Positions 1 through 5,918 of a stretch of 6,818 nt of DNA are shown one piece after another. Below the pieces are notes generated by a model. The model worked only from the letters and a program-made list of their open reading frames with translations. It did not search any database and was not told the DNA's origin. The stretch comes from Gammaproteobacteria bacterium. Its GTDB lineage: Bacteria; Pseudomonadota; Gammaproteobacteria; UBA6429. The stretch covers positions 1 to 6,818 of the forward strand of contig DAOVYB010000074.1 of assembly GCA_030635835.1 (NCBI GenBank), given 5' to 3'. Numbering within the stretch: the first letter of the stretch is position 1; every line of letters begins with the position of its first letter. The position numbers and the translations under genes are program-made.

Positions 1-65
1 CATAATTTTTTAGCTTGTATTATTAATTAATGTATAACCATGGAACCACAGAGGTCACGGAGGTA
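1..65 (+). repeat. 65-bp direct repeat, copy 1
   Basis: This copy is identical base for base to 113-177, with a 112-bp period and 47 bp between copies. It consists of an AT-rich half (1-40) and a G-rich end carrying two 9-nt units, ACCACAGAG (45-53) and GTCACGGAG (54-62). Identity stops after base 65, where the third unit is degenerate (GTAAAGCAA), unlike copy 2. The repeat may continue upstream of the window. Confidence 0.9.
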
Positions 66-112
66 AAGCAAAAGACAGATTGAATATTTTCCTTTATAAG
101 TACTGTATGTCC

Positions 113-177
113 CATAATTTTTTAGCTTGTATTATTAATTAATGTATAACCATGGAACCACAGAGGTCACGGAGGTA
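113..177 (+). repeat. 65-bp direct repeat, copy 2
   Basis: Second identical copy of the repeat at 1-65. Unlike copy 1, its G-rich end continues into a complete third unit, GTACACAGAG (175-184), so it overlaps the left arm of the inverted repeat at 155-184. Perfect identity over 65 bp in non-coding DNA points to recent duplication or to strong homogenisation. Confidence 0.9.
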
Positions 178-184
178 CACAGAG
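155..184 (+). repeat. Left arm of widely spaced inverted repeat
   Basis: These 30 bp match the reverse complement of 315-344 at 26 of 30 positions by eye. The arm is built of three units in tandem: ACCACAGAG (157-165), GTCACGGAG (166-174) and GTACACAGAG (175-184). It lies 130 bp from its partner. In an rph read-through transcript (minus strand) this would be the 3' arm, but no T-tract follows it, so it does not look like a standard terminator. Confidence 0.8.
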
Positions 185-314
185 AAAATATTGACATGTT
201 TGATAATTTAACTCTGTAGTTTAGTTGATATATTCTGATGTAATAATATCAGCAAACAAACCATGGCACACAGTACTTACAATTAGGGACTTTAAATCGT
301 TCTTAAGTTTTTAC

Positions 315-344
315 CTCTGTGTACCCCTGTGTCCTCCGTGGTTC
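315..344 (-). repeat. Right arm of inverted repeat, 3' of rph
   Basis: Read on the minus strand, the three units are ACCACGGAG (342-334), GACACAGGG (333-325) and GTACACAGAG (324-315). The first unit begins 14 nt after the rph stop codon, so the arm would lie in the rph 3' untranslated region. It is complementary to 155-184 with four mismatches. A similarly built arm sits 12 nt after the phosphatase stop (1228-1202). Confidence 0.8.
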
Positions 345-356
345 AAGATCTTTTCT

Positions 357-1076
357 TTATTCGCCTAAGGCTTCGTGTTGTTTTTCGATTAAGTGATCAA
401 TCGAATTTTTAGCAAGGCCTAACATTTCAGTTAGTTGTGTACTGGTGAAAGGATCATCGCCTTCTGCGGTGCCTTGAATTTCAATGAAGCCGCCGTTGTC
501 ATCCATGATGATATTCATATCTGTATCACAATCAGAATCTTCGATGTAATCGAGATCAGAGACCGGAGTGCCTTTGTAAACACCAACAGAGACAGAAGCA
601 ATATGGCGTGTGATTGGACTTTTAGTGATCATTTTTTCAGCAAGCATATAATTAACGGCATCGGCTAAAGCGACATAACCTCCGGTGATAGAGGCTGTGC
701 GTGTTCCGCCATCAGCTTGTATGACATCACAGTCAATGGTGATTGAGTTTTCACCGAGTGTTTCAAGGTTAACAGCAGCACGTAAAGAACGACCGATTAG
801 ACGTTGAATTTCCATGGTACGACCGCCTTGTTTACCACGTGCAGCTTCACGTCCCATACGGCTACCGGTTGAACGTGGCAGCATGCCGTATTCTGCAGTT
901 ACCCAGCCTTGCCCTTTACCGCGTAAAAAACCGGGTACACGAGCCTCAACAGATGCGGTACAAATGACTTTAGTATCACCAAATTCAACAAGCACAGAAC
1001 CTTCTGCGTGTTTAGTGAAGTTACGGGTGATGCGAATTTCACGCATTTGTTCGGGGGATCGGCCACTTGGTCGCAT
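357..1076 (-). CDS. rph: Ribonuclease PH
   Basis: Phosphorolytic 3'-5' exoribonuclease that uses inorganic phosphate to shorten RNA 3' ends, chiefly in tRNA 3' maturation and degradation of structured RNA; cytosolic and hexameric in the family. The 239-residue product has the usual length (E. coli 238) and reads as a single RNase PH domain. Conserved features are visible: the [17 protein letters not shown] strand near residue 21, the KGQGW and [11 protein letters not shown] segments (54-70), GKQGGR with R86, the [13 protein letters not shown] block (121-133) with R126, and metal-binding acidic residues D180 and D186. R86 and R126 are the phosphate-binding positions in characterised homologues. 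The ATG is supported by AAGGA (plus bases 1083-1087) spaced 6 nt upstream. It is transcribed away from yicC, as in E. coli, but the kinase and phosphatase genes lie in between. Only about 70 bp separate it from the upstream terminator, and I see no convincing promoter there. Confidence 0.97.
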   Translation of the reverse strand: MRPSGRSPEQMREIRITRNFTKHAEGSVLVEFGDTKVICTASVEARVPGFLRGKGQGWVTAEYGMLPRSTGSRMGREAARGKQGGRTMEIQRLIGRSLRAAVNLETLGENSITIDCDVIQADGGTRTASITGGYVALADAVNYMLAEKMITKSPITRHIASVSVGVYKGTPVSDLDYIEDSDCDTDMNIIMDDNGGFIEIQGTAEGDDPFTSTQLTEMLGLAKNSIDHLIEKQHEALGE

Positions 1077-1148
1077 GATAAGTCCTTATGTATAATTAAA
1101 AGTTTGCCAGAATGATATCCCGGCGTAGTTATATGAATTTAAAACGCT

Positions 1149-1228
1149 AAAAAAACCACTGGGAGCACGGGGTAACTGGGGTTTAATATTAAAATATTTT
1201 CCCCCGTGCTCCCAGTGTCCCCAGTGGT
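1149..1228 (-). terminator. Intrinsic terminator of the kinase–phosphatase unit, built from 9-nt repeats
   Basis: A perfect 16-bp inverted repeat (1157-1172 with 1202-1217) encloses a 29-nt AT-rich loop containing the palindrome TTTAATATTAAA (1182-1193). On the minus strand the stem is followed by GGT and seven T (complement of 1149-1155), which is a textbook Rho-independent terminator 12 nt after the phosphatase stop. Each arm is three 9-nt units: ACCACTGGG, AGCACGGGG and TAACTGGGG on the plus strand (1155-1181), and ACCACTGGG, GACACTGGG and AGCACGGGG on the minus strand (1228-1202). Because the units are out of register by one between arms, an alternative outer pairing is possible. It should insulate rph from the upstream unit. 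Confidence 0.88.
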
Positions 1229-1240
1229 TATTATTCTTTT

Positions 1241-2140
1241 TTATTTATCCATCTCGTCTTTATAATAATTAAAAACTTCTTCAATTTCCTGAATGGCTCC
1301 ATCTAATGGTGTTTCAGCTTTTTTAGAAGCCGTTTGCTGATTTGATTTTGATTGGCTAATGCTTTGCATAGAAGTAATTTTCATTGCTAAAACAGTTGTA
1401 TTATCGCTTTTCGGATAACTGCTTTGCTCTGCACGTGTTGCAAGTTTAGTAATGGCATCTTTTACTCCGTTATCGATAAGATTTGAACCGATTTGTGCAT
1501 CATCGAGTGGCTCCCAAAAACCATCACTACAAAGTAATAAGGTATCGTCAGCCTGAAGATCAACACCTTTGCTCACGGTAACCTTTGGTTCATTTTCCAT
1601 TACACCAATACACTGAGTAACGTAGTTTCGCATTGGATGACCGTCGAGTTTTTCAATACTAATTTCACCACGCTGATAAAGTTGTTCGACAAAGGAGTCA
1701 TCCTGAGTACGGTAAATGGGTAAACCATCACGGAATAAATAAAAGCGACTATCGCCGACATGGGCCCACCAGGCTTTTTTATTTTGTACTAAACATAAAA
1801 CAGCGGTAGAGCCGGGTTCAATTGGTGGCTCTTGTTTTTGTCCCATGGTACGAACGGCATGATGCGCTTTGATAATGAGTTTTTCTAATAACTCTTCTGG
1901 TTCTTCCACGGGCATAATTTCATGACGCAGCGAATGCTCGACAGATTTAACCAGTGTTTCTGATGCCAGTTCACCACCTGGTTTACCGCCCAGGCCGTCA
2001 CCTAAAATTAAAACAATACCACCATGGCTTTCAACAATCCCCACTCTATCCTGATTGTTTTTGCGGTTACCAAGTAAACTGGCGCGGCCTATTTCATATT
2101 GCATTTGATAGAACTCATTATGTTTTTTTGCTGACACCAT
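1241..2140 (-). CDS. PP2C-family Ser/Thr protein phosphatase
   Basis: Metal-dependent phosphatase that removes phosphate from Ser/Thr residues, probably opposing the kinase encoded just upstream. The 299-residue product shows the PP2C motifs in order: NNQD (28-31), DGLGG (48-52), STA (111-113), VGDSR (128-132), CSDGFW (204-209) and SDNTT (245-249). The metal-ligand aspartates D31, D48, D206 and D246 are all present, so it should be active. There is no signal peptide or membrane segment. Residues from about 256 to 299 form a Ser/Gln/Lys-rich linker ending in a short acidic helix (EIEEVFNYYKDEMDK), beyond the usual domain. The start lies inside the kinase gene (23-nt overlap), suggesting translational coupling. 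Neither this ATG nor the alternative Met13 (codon at 2104-2102) has a clear Shine-Dalgarno, and Met13 would start right at the conserved domain. The pair resembles Stp1/Stk1 or PppA/PpkA in general type, but no type VI secretion genes are in view. Confidence 0.93.
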   Translation of the reverse strand: MVSAKKHNEFYQMQYEIGRASLLGNRKNNQDRVGIVESHGGIVLILGDGLGGKPGGELASETLVKSVEHSLRHEIMPVEEPEELLEKLIIKAHHAVRTMGQKQEPPIEPGSTAVLCLVQNKKAWWAHVGDSRFYLFRDGLPIYRTQDDSFVEQLYQRGEISIEKLDGHPMRNYVTQCIGVMENEPKVTVSKGVDLQADDTLLLCSDGFWEPLDDAQIGSNLIDNGVKDAITKLATRAEQSSYPKSDNTTVLAMKITSMQSISQSKSNQQTASKKAETPLDGAIQEIEEVFNYYKDEMDK

Positions 2141-3023
2141 TTGATGTCATGGTTTTTATTTTTTTAAATTTAGTGAGTAGTGGTTCGACTTTTTGTGGCC
2201 GAATCATAGGGTCAACTTCCATTGCCCAGTCAATTGCTTCTAACAATTCCGGAGAATATCTTTTCTTAAAGGCATTCACTGCAGGTCGCATGGTATCTTT
2301 TTCACGACGGTTTGGTGAGTTAGGTGGGGGAGTTCCTTCAATACAGGCGCGTATTGTAGCACCAATCGCATAGATGTCTGTCCATGGTCCAACATAACCA
2401 CCGGGATCAAGTTGTTCAATGGGGGAGAAACCGGGGGTAATAACCTGGTTAGGCTGAAATTGGCGTGAATGCATCATTTCATGCACTGCACCAAAATCAA
2501 GTAATAAGGGATCAGCGCCATGGCGCAAGTGTATATTTCCCGGTTTGATATCAAGGTGCAATAACCCACTGCTGTGAATGAGCTCCAGACCTTCCAGTAA
2601 GGGAATAAATACGGCGCCTAATAATTGCTCACTTAATCCACCGCGATGTTTTTTGATATAGCCTTGCAGGTTTACCCCTTCTTCATAGTCCATCACCATA
2701 TACACCGTACCATTGGCGCGGAAGAAGTTGCTTACATTGACAATATTATGGTGTTTGAGGTTTATTAATGTGCCGGCTTCCTGAAAAAACAGACGGCGGC
2801 CATGAGCAAAGCGCTCTATATTTGCATCTGTAGTTGGTTTTACTTCATTATTTTCAAAACGAGAGGCGATTCTGTTGGGCATGTATTCCTTAATGACAAC
2901 TTTATTCCCGGTTTTGTCATGCGCTAAATACACGATACTGAAGCCACCTCCGCCAAGGGTGCTATCAATCGTGTAGTCGTCCAGTATTACGCCTTTAGCG
3001 AGAGAATTCGGTTTTTTGCTCAT
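2118..3023 (-). CDS. Cytosolic eukaryotic-like Ser/Thr protein kinase
   Basis: Transfers phosphate from ATP to Ser/Thr of partner proteins; substrates are unknown. The 301 residues are almost wholly a kinase domain: glycine loop LGGGGFSIVY (23-32), the ATP-anchoring lysine in VVIK (K45), the helix-C glutamate in FFQEAG (E82), catalytic loop HLDIKPGN (156-163) with D158 and N163, DFG (176-178), an APE-like SPIEQ (200-204), WTDIYAIG (214-221) and the conserved Arg in DPMIRP (R275). All key catalytic residues are therefore present. Two deviations stand out: the third loop glycine is Ser29, and HRD is HLD, making it a non-RD kinase that may not depend on activation-loop phosphorylation. No membrane helix, PASTA or FHA domain is present. 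The ATG is the only Met before residue 48, though its ribosome binding site is weak. It is the first gene of a two-gene unit with the phosphatase, diverging from yicC. Confidence 0.94.
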   Translation of the reverse strand: MSKKPNSLAKGVILDDYTIDSTLGGGGFSIVYLAHDKTGNKVVIKEYMPNRIASRFENNEVKPTTDANIERFAHGRRLFFQEAGTLINLKHHNIVNVSNFFRANGTVYMVMDYEEGVNLQGYIKKHRGGLSEQLLGAVFIPLLEGLELIHSSGLLHLDIKPGNIHLRHGADPLLLDFGAVHEMMHSRQFQPNQVITPGFSPIEQLDPGGYVGPWTDIYAIGATIRACIEGTPPPNSPNRREKDTMRPAVNAFKKRYSPELLEAIDWAMEVDPMIRPQKVEPLLTKFKKIKTMTSNGVSKKT

Positions 3024-3181
3024 TAAGTTTTATTATCTGTCGTCTATATTCGTTGGGGGTATGCAATTTAGAGTAGCATAGCAGTCACATTAATACTCAA
3101 TAATTATAATTTTACATCCCTACCTGGCTTATAATCAGTAGATTGTAATATAGAGTTAATCTCTAAACTGAGAGGAATATC
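3024..3181. promoter_or_regulatory. Divergent control region between the kinase and yicC
   Basis: These 158 bp separate divergently transcribed genes, so promoters for both units are expected here. On the plus strand there are two exact TATAAT hexamers, at 3105-3110 and 3130-3135; the latter would give a start near 3142 and a leader of about 40 nt for yicC. The first overlaps a minus-strand TATAAT (3108-3103), because ATTATAAT is nearly symmetric. No good -35 box lies at normal spacing for any of them (TTTACA at 3112-3117 is only 13 nt from the second), so the assignments are tentative. Confidence 0.5.
3151..3176 (+). promoter_or_regulatory. yicC leader with two mutually exclusive small hairpins and its ribosome binding site
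   Basis: TAGAG (3151-3155) can pair with CTCTA (3161-3165), or CTCT (3161-3164) can pair with AGAG (3171-3174). The second pairing would bury the yicC Shine-Dalgarno AGAGGA (3171-3176), which lies 5 nt before the ATG. The stems are only 4-5 bp, so regulatory use is speculative, but the ribosome binding site itself is clear and fixes the yicC start. Confidence 0.4.
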
Positions 3182-4048
3182 ATGGCACGTAGTATGACTG
3201 CATTTGCTCGGCAAGAGCTGGTAAAAGACTGGGGTACATTAACGCTGGAATTACGATCGGTGAACCACCGCTATTTGGATATTTCTCTGCGAATGCCGGA
3301 AGATTTCCGTAATCTTGAGTCAAAAATCAGGGAAAATATTTCAGCTAAATTAGCGCGAGGTAAAGTCGATGTTGGTTTGAGATTTTCACGTACTGAAACC
3401 GCTACATCTGAAATGATTATTGATAAGGATTTGATTGAGCGAGTTTCTAAAGCCAGCCGAGAGATTGATCATATTATTTATAACCCGGGTGCAGTTTCAT
3501 CACTGGATATCTTACGCTGGCCGGGTGTGATTAAAACGCCTGAACTTGATTCGGATGAACTAAGCTCCGCATTATTAGAGTTACTGGAAGCCACCCTAAA
3601 CGATATGCTCGAAGGAAGAGAACGTGAAGGTGAAAAACTGGCAAATCTTATTTCACAACGTTGTCAGTCAATTTCAGAAGTTATAGTAAATGTAAAAAAA
3701 CGTTTGCCGGAAATTATGCAGATCTGGCGTGAAAAATTAATTAGCCGTATGCAGGATGCCAGTGTAGAAGTTGATGAAAACCGACTTGAACAAGAACTGG
3801 TAATTATTGCGCAAAAAACAGATGTGGATGAAGAACTGGATCGGTTAACCACGCATGTCACTGAAGTTGAACGTGTGTTAAAAGATAAAAAACCAATTGG
3901 TCGCCGCTTAGACTTTTTAATGCAAGAGTTAAATCGTGAAGCAAATACATTAGGTTCAAAGTCAATTGATACAGAAACGACAAAAGCATCGGTTGATTTA
4001 AAAGTATTCATTGAGCAAATGCGAGAGCAAATTCAGAATATTGAATAA
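3182..4048 (+). CDS. yicC: YicC/YloC-family endoribonuclease
   Basis: Member of the YicC/YloC family, reported to be endoribonucleases that affect small-RNA and mRNA stability; cytosolic. The 288-residue product matches the E. coli length (287) and is collinear with it: an N-terminal YicC_N region beginning RSMTAFAR (3-10), with SVNHRYLDISLRMPEDFR (26-43) and SLDILRWPGV (107-116), then a mainly helical middle, and a C-terminal DUF1732-type domain with ENRLEQEL (199-206), RRLDFLMQELNREANTL (241-257) and the terminal FIEQMREQIQNIE. The ATG follows a good AGAGGA site. It heads a plus-strand series with the membrane protein, gmk and perhaps rpoZ–spoT. The 78-nt gap to the next gene is AT-rich with no terminator seen, so co-transcription is likely. 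Unlike in E. coli, its divergent neighbour is the kinase rather than rph. Confidence 0.96.
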   Translation: MARSMTAFARQELVKDWGTLTLELRSVNHRYLDISLRMPEDFRNLESKIRENISAKLARGKVDVGLRFSRTETATSEMIIDKDLIERVSKASREIDHIIYNPGAVSSLDILRWPGVIKTPELDSDELSSALLELLEATLNDMLEGREREGEKLANLISQRCQSISEVIVNVKKRLPEIMQIWREKLISRMQDASVEVDENRLEQELVIIAQKTDVDEELDRLTTHVTEVERVLKDKKPIGRRLDFLMQELNREANTLGSKSIDTETTKASVDLKVFIEQMREQIQNIE

Positions 4049-4117
4049 CCTGAATAATACATAAATATATGCATTGTTAAGCTAATATATAAAATAATAC
4101 AGAAGCTTTAAAAAAAC

Positions 4118-4123
4118 AGGAGG
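4118..4123 (+). promoter_or_regulatory. Shine-Dalgarno deciding a GTG start
   Basis: A full AGGAGG lies 6 nt before GTG at 4130 but only 3 nt before the in-frame TTG at 4127. Normal spacing therefore favours the GTG as the initiation codon of the membrane protein gene. Confidence 0.75.
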
Positions 4124-4129
4124 TTTTTG

Positions 4130-4801
4130 GTGGTAAGTATTAGCGAGATCTCACTTATTATTATTATCCAGTCAATAATAATGCTGGTTATATTGATCGG
4201 ATTTTTATTTTTTCTATTACGCGCTAAAAATAAAGAAATTAAAGCATTAATGCTTACCCCAACCAGTCTGAATGAGGATAAGGAAGGTGTTGATTCACCA
4301 CTTGCATCTGTAGAATATTACCTCACTGCTGAAATAAAATTACTCGAGACCCGGTTTGACCTGTTATTTAAAGATGAGGATCTGTTGGGTGAAATATTTG
4401 GTGAACATGACTGGATAGCATTAAGAAAAGGCTTTCTTGAAATAGAAAAAGATTTGTTAATCAATAGTGGCAAAGTCACGACTTTATGGATAGATATAGG
4501 TGAAAAAATAAAAAAATTACTGGATGACTGTCACCTGGTAAAACGTATTAAGTTAAAAGAAGTAAATGAAGATGACGGTGATTCACAAAAAGAAATGAAG
4601 CAGCTGTTAAAATCACAATATGATGATTTTGATAATTTATACCTGGAATTAGAAGGTGAAAAAACGGAAGAAGAAGTGAAAGTATTAAAGGAAAAATTGA
4701 CGAGCATTATTCGTAGTCACACAGAGCTTTCACATTGTGTCTATATGCTCGAAAATGAAAATGTATTTTTACGTGACCAGGTTAAAGAGTTAATTCAATA
4801 A
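4130..4801 (+). CDS. Unrecognised single-pass membrane protein with acidic helical cytosolic region
   Basis: I do not recognise this protein. From the GTG start it has 223 residues. Residues 9-30 are a strongly hydrophobic segment (Ile/Leu/Phe-rich) that reads as one transmembrane helix, followed at once by RAKNKEIK (31-38); the positive charges predict that the C-terminal bulk faces the cytoplasm. No signal-peptidase or lipobox site is evident. The remaining roughly 185 residues are highly charged and predicted helical, with an acidic patch EVNEDDGD (144-151) and, from about 155 to the end, heptad-like stretches (for example LKEKLTSIIRSHTEL and YMLENENVFLRDQVKEL) suggesting coiled-coil oligomerisation or partner binding. 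There are no catalytic motifs. It lies between yicC and gmk, genes that are adjacent in Pseudomonas, and appears co-transcribed with both (45 nt before gmk). A membrane-anchored adaptor or scaffold is conceivable but unproven. Confidence 0.8.
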   Translation: MVSISEISLIIIIQSIIMLVILIGFLFFLLRAKNKEIKALMLTPTSLNEDKEGVDSPLASVEYYLTAEIKLLETRFDLLFKDEDLLGEIFGEHDWIALRKGFLEIEKDLLINSGKVTTLWIDIGEKIKKLLDDCHLVKRIKLKEVNEDDGDSQKEMKQLLKSQYDDFDNLYLELEGEKTEEEVKVLKEKLTSIIRSHTELSHCVYMLENENVFLRDQVKELIQ

Positions 4802-4837
4802 AAAGTTAAAATATAAAAAGCATTGCGCATTTTATAA

Positions 4838-5467
<630 letters not shown>

Positions 5468-5476
5468 ACTGTATCT

Positions 5477-5502
5477 GGTCGGTATACTTGCCGACCTTTT
5501 TT
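5477..5502 (+). terminator. Intrinsic terminator or attenuator after gmk
   Basis: GGTCGG (5477-5482) pairs with CCGACC (5491-5496), extended inward by a T-G and an A-T pair to a TACT loop, and six T follow directly (5497-5502). It starts 9 nt after the gmk stop and ends 47 nt before rpoZ. A second, weak hairpin (TCCC 5510-5513 with GGGA 5521-5524) followed by eight T (5529-5536) may reinforce it. Some read-through is expected if rpoZ depends on upstream promoters. Confidence 0.85.
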
Positions 5503-5536
5503 GATTTTGTCCCTCTTTTTGGGATTCGTTTTTTTT

Positions 5537-5540
5537 GGAG
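5537..5540 (+). promoter_or_regulatory. Ribosome binding site deciding the rpoZ start
   Basis: GGAG lies 9 nt before ATG at 5550, which begins the family-typical MARVTVED. An in-frame TTG at 5535 overlaps this GGAG and would add five residues (MEICL) absent from known omega subunits, so the ATG is the better start. Confidence 0.8.
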
Positions 5541-5549
5541 ATTTGCCTG

Positions 5550-5918
5550 ATGGCTCGAGTAACTGTTGAAGATTGTCTGGAAAATGTTGATAACCGTTTT
5601 GAACTGGTTAGATTAGCCGCAAGACGTGCACGCCAGATTGCAATGGGTAAAGATCCATTAGTCGAGCGGGAAAATGACAAACCGACTGTTATTGCTTTAC
5701 GTGAAATTGCAGAAGGCTTGATTGATGAGCAAATTCTGGATGAAGCTGAAGCTGCTGAAAAACAAAAATTTACAGAAGTTGAGTCAGAAGACGGCGCAGA
5801 AGAATCAGGTGAAATGAAAGAATCTGATACACTTGATATGGCAGCAGCAATTAAAGCAGCATTAAGTGGAGATTCAGGCAGCAGTGAGTCAGATATCACA
5901 GGAAACAACGCGGAATAA
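5550..5918 (+). CDS. rpoZ: RNA polymerase omega subunit with extended acidic tail
   Basis: Small subunit that helps fold and assemble beta-prime into RNA polymerase and, in E. coli, contributes to one of the ppGpp-binding sites. Residues 1-63 align closely with E. coli omega: [41 protein letters not shown] and [19 protein letters not shown]. The product is 122 residues, about 30 more than E. coli (91). The extra part, roughly 64-122, is rich in Glu, Asp, Ser and Ala, has a short predicted helix [12 protein letters not shown] (94-105), and ends in a Ser/Gly-rich acidic stretch. The gene sits after the gmk terminator, and its 3' end appears to overlap the beginning of spoT. No promoter is apparent in the short upstream gap, so transcription may come from read-through or from within gmk. 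Confidence 0.95.
   Translation: MARVTVEDCLENVDNRFELVRLAARRARQIAMGKDPLVERENDKPTVIALREIAEGLIDEQILDEAEAAEKQKFTEVESEDGAEESGEMKESDTLDMAAAIKAALSGDSGSSESDITGNNAE

Larger units (their letters stand above)
1..356. other. Non-coding repeat-rich intergenic region
   Basis: No credible gene is visible on either strand in this stretch downstream of rph. It is AT-rich and holds two identical 65-bp direct repeats, an inverted pair of G-rich arms, three copies of the octamer AACCATGG (36-43, 148-155, 259-266) and a short AT hairpin around 226-251. No tRNA, rRNA or CRISPR structure was seen. The left edge may cut a longer repeat array, because the first repeat begins exactly at base 1. Confidence 0.7.

Noticed and set aside
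1..177. CRISPR array
   Set aside because: Only two repeats, each 65 bp and therefore too long, one 47-bp gap, and no cas gene in view.
226..251. Hairpin from TGATAT pairing with ATATCA
   Set aside because: Short AT-only stem with a bulge, expected by chance in such AT-rich DNA.
113..344. MITE or insertion sequence ends
   Set aside because: The inverted arms have four mismatches, no flanking target-site duplication was seen, and the same unit structure occurs in a terminator, which fits a repeat family better than a transposon.
435..1095. Plus-strand open frames at 435-668 and 814-1095
   Set aside because: They lie wholly or almost wholly antisense to rph, which is conserved along its entire length, and their translations show no recognisable domain.
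1155..1228. G-quadruplex in the terminator arms
   Set aside because: Each strand has only three adjacent G-runs in one arm; a fourth run on the same strand is missing, so an intramolecular quadruplex is unlikely.
1954..2373. Plus-strand open frame across the phosphatase/kinase junction
   Set aside because: Antisense to two well-supported genes, with no domain and no ribosome binding site that I could see.
1241..3023. Assignment to type VI secretion regulation (ppkA/pppA)
   Set aside because: No secretion or FHA-domain gene is visible, and the kinase lacks the membrane and extracytoplasmic regions of PpkA.
3664..4011. Minus-strand Ser/Thr-rich open frame
   Set aside because: It is the complement of conserved yicC codons; its low-complexity composition is what reverse-reading a Glu/Asp/Lys-rich gene gives.
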